Origin: an uncultured Lachnospiraceae bacterium
GTDB lineage: Bacteria > Bacillota > Clostridia > Lachnospirales > Lachnospiraceae
Length of the DNA: 6,630 bases
Assembly: GCA_937916415.1 (NCBI GenBank)
Contig: CALGGH010000083.1
Location: forward strand, 1 to 6,630
Direction: 5' to 3'
The position numbers and the translations under genes were made by a program. Within the stretch, counting starts at the first letter, position 1. Each line of letters begins with the position of its first letter. Positions 5,705 to 6,630 of this stretch are shown here, one piece after another. The notes beneath the pieces were generated by a model. The model searched no databases and was not told where the DNA came from. It saw nothing but the letters and a program-made list of their open reading frames with translations.

Positions 5705-6289
5705 TCAGCCCTGCCTGACGTAATCCTTGATCCTGCTTAAGCAGTCGTTTAAGTCTTCATTGTTAAACCTGACCGTGACGCCCGCCCCGGCCAGCTTGTC
5801 ATCGCTGAAATCCTCGTTATCCGCCAAAAAGCGCCTGCACATCTCGGCAAAGCGCGGATCGGCCTGCTTGTGTTCCCTGTGCACGGCACGGTCGATCCTT
5901 ACGGAATCGCTTACTTCCATGTATATCGGTAAAACCTTATCACTTCCCAAGGCTTCGCGCAAGCTGACGTAAGCTTCCAGCGTGCCGATGTAGAGATAAT
6001 CGTCATCCGATTCCATGATTCCCGCATCCCTGACGGTGAAGTACCTCCACAGGCCGTGCATGGTCTCATACGCCCTTTCCTCCAGGATCAGGCCCTCATC
6101 ACGCAGCCTCAGGTACTCCTCTTCGGTGACGAAATTATACTCTATCCCCTCTTTTTCGTTGATCCTGCGGGGACGCGTCGTGTACGGCACGAGTATCTTC
6201 AGGTTCAGTGAATCGTCCTTCAGCAGGTTCTTGTATATGGTGTCCTTGCCCGTGCAGCTCTTGCCCATCAGACATATTATTCTGTGCAT
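5705..6289 (-). CDS. Guanylate kinase family protein (divergent)
   Basis: The 194-aa protein has the guanylate kinase fold signature. The P-loop GKSCTGKDT (9-17) is present, with Asp where Ser/Thr usually follows the Lys. The GMP-binding segment is YTTRPRRINEKEGIEYNFV (36-54) and keeps TTR..R..E.....Y. A conserved Glu (E70) follows at the end of LILE. True guanylate kinases phosphorylate GMP to GDP with ATP. Two usual blocks are changed: the GxYYG(T/S) motif is replaced by MHGLWRYFT (77-85), and the DVQG stretch after the central strand reads YLYIGTLEAY (98-107). It may therefore be a paralogue with altered substrate, with a second standard gmk elsewhere; this is inference. The ATG at 6289 has GGAAGAAG upstream, a modest ribosome site. 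It sits between the decarboxylase and yaaR, where B. subtilis has tmk (thymidylate kinase) and yaaQ. It is not a Tmk: the Tmk motifs DR(Y/H) and TREPGG are absent. Confidence 0.82.
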   Translation of the reverse strand: MHRIICLMGKSCTGKDTIYKNLLKDDSLNLKILVPYTTRPRRINEKEGIEYNFVTEEEYLRLRDEGLILEERAYETMHGLWRYFTVRDAGIMESDDDYLYIGTLEAYVSLREALGSDKVLPIYMEVSDSVRIDRAVHREHKQADPRFAEMCRRFLADNEDFSDDKLAGAGVTVRFNNEDLNDCLSRIKDYVRQG

Positions 6290-6337
6290 CGCTTCTTCCG
6301 CGGACTGACCGGTCCCATATGAGGAAATGCTGATCGA

Positions 6338-6608
6338 TCAGCCTTTTCCCAAAACCAGCATCCGGTCATTGACCAAACCGGTCATGTTTAGTCCGTATTC
6401 CTTCATTAATTGACAGGTTTCGATGAATTCCCGGTCGATCCTTTCACCGGGAACCATGATCGGCGTTCCGGGCGGGTATGCGCATACGTACGACGCGCTG
6501 ACCCTGCCGGTCGCATCCTTCAGCGGCATGGAGATGAAATCATGCGCGAACGCTTCGCCGGGAGTCATCACCATCCCGGGCACGCGCAGCACGTCAGGCA
6601 TGCGCGGT
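6338..6608 (-). CDS. Orn/Lys/Arg decarboxylase family protein, C-terminal fragment
   Basis: About 90 residues are visible, from PRMPDVLRVPGMVMTPGEAF to GLVNDRMLVLGKG and the TGA at 6338. The segment SASYVCAYPPGTPIMVPGERI and the following EFIETCQLMKEYGLNMTGL match the C-terminal domain of PLP-dependent ornithine/lysine/arginine decarboxylases (YaaO/SpeA type), which make polyamines or their precursors from basic amino acids. The PLP-binding catalytic part is off the right edge, so the substrate cannot be decided. Position next to the kinase-like gene and yaaR fits yaaO in B. subtilis. The open frame continues to 6625 and starts with MCSSDL, but those residues are translated from sequencing adapter, so genuine coding sequence stops at about 6608. 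Coding begins beyond the window. Confidence 0.9.
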
Positions 6609-6630
6609 AGATCGGAAGAGCACACGTCTG
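6609..6630. other. Illumina TruSeq adapter remnant (artefact)
   Basis: The last 22 bases on the plus strand begin AGATCGGAAGAGCACACGTC and match the start of the Illumina TruSeq read-through adapter base for base. They are not genomic. Read on the minus strand they translate as CSSDL, a known contaminant signature at protein ends. The contig should be trimmed here. Confidence 0.97.

Noticed and set aside
6331..6340. Palindrome TGATCGATCA at the decarboxylase stop
   Set aside because: A single 10-bp palindrome made of GATC and ATCGAT is expected by chance; no second copy or context supports a site.

Overview
The window looks like one end-to-end contig from a bacterium of the Bacillota, most likely class Clostridia. 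The evidence is the 5' end of a 16S rRNA gene with clostridial wording, plus a gene cluster equivalent to the Bacillus subtilis yaaO–tmk–yaaQ–yaaR–holB–yaaT–yabA–yabB–yazA–yabC(rsmI) region. All real genes are on the minus strand, so transcription runs from high to low coordinates. Coding DNA is GC-rich, while the rRNA promoter and leader are AT-rich.

Layout in transcription order: an Illumina adapter remnant (6609-6630) closes the right edge. Next comes the C-terminal end of an Orn/Lys/Arg decarboxylase (6338-6608), a divergent guanylate-kinase-family protein (5705-6289), a YaaR/DUF327 protein with a TTG start (5175-5615) and holB, the clamp-loader delta' subunit (4062-5054). They are followed by a PSP1/RicT protein with a long repetitive Arg/Asp/Asn/Gln tail (2489-3985), a TrmN6/YabB-type adenine-N6 methyltransferase (1651-2496) and rsmI (807-1661). 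The last three genes are joined by stop/start overlaps of 8 and 11 bp. No convincing terminator separates any of the genes, so they probably form one operon. After rsmI there is a strong sigma-A type rRNA promoter (TTGACA-17-TATTAT) with two 22-bp tandem AT-rich repeats upstream. A leader of about 280 nt with a boxA-like element and hairpins follows, and then the first ~360 nt of 16S rRNA. The contig stops inside 16S, a common assembly break at multi-copy rRNA.

The genes serve information processing: DNA replication (HolB), RNA turnover or regulation (RicT), tRNA modification (TrmN6-like) and 16S rRNA modification (RsmI). The decarboxylase and kinase-like genes are the usual distal neighbours. 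Compared with B. subtilis, tmk and yaaQ are absent at this place (a guanylate-kinase-like gene occupies it), and yabA and yazA are missing from between their usual neighbours.

I found no sign of a new defence or mobile system. The points most worth a second look are the RicT tail, whose 18-aa repeat is conserved in protein while its DNA has drifted only at third codon positions; the divergent guanylate kinase homologue; the tandem repeats upstream of the rRNA promoter; and the adapter contamination that creates a false protein N-terminus.
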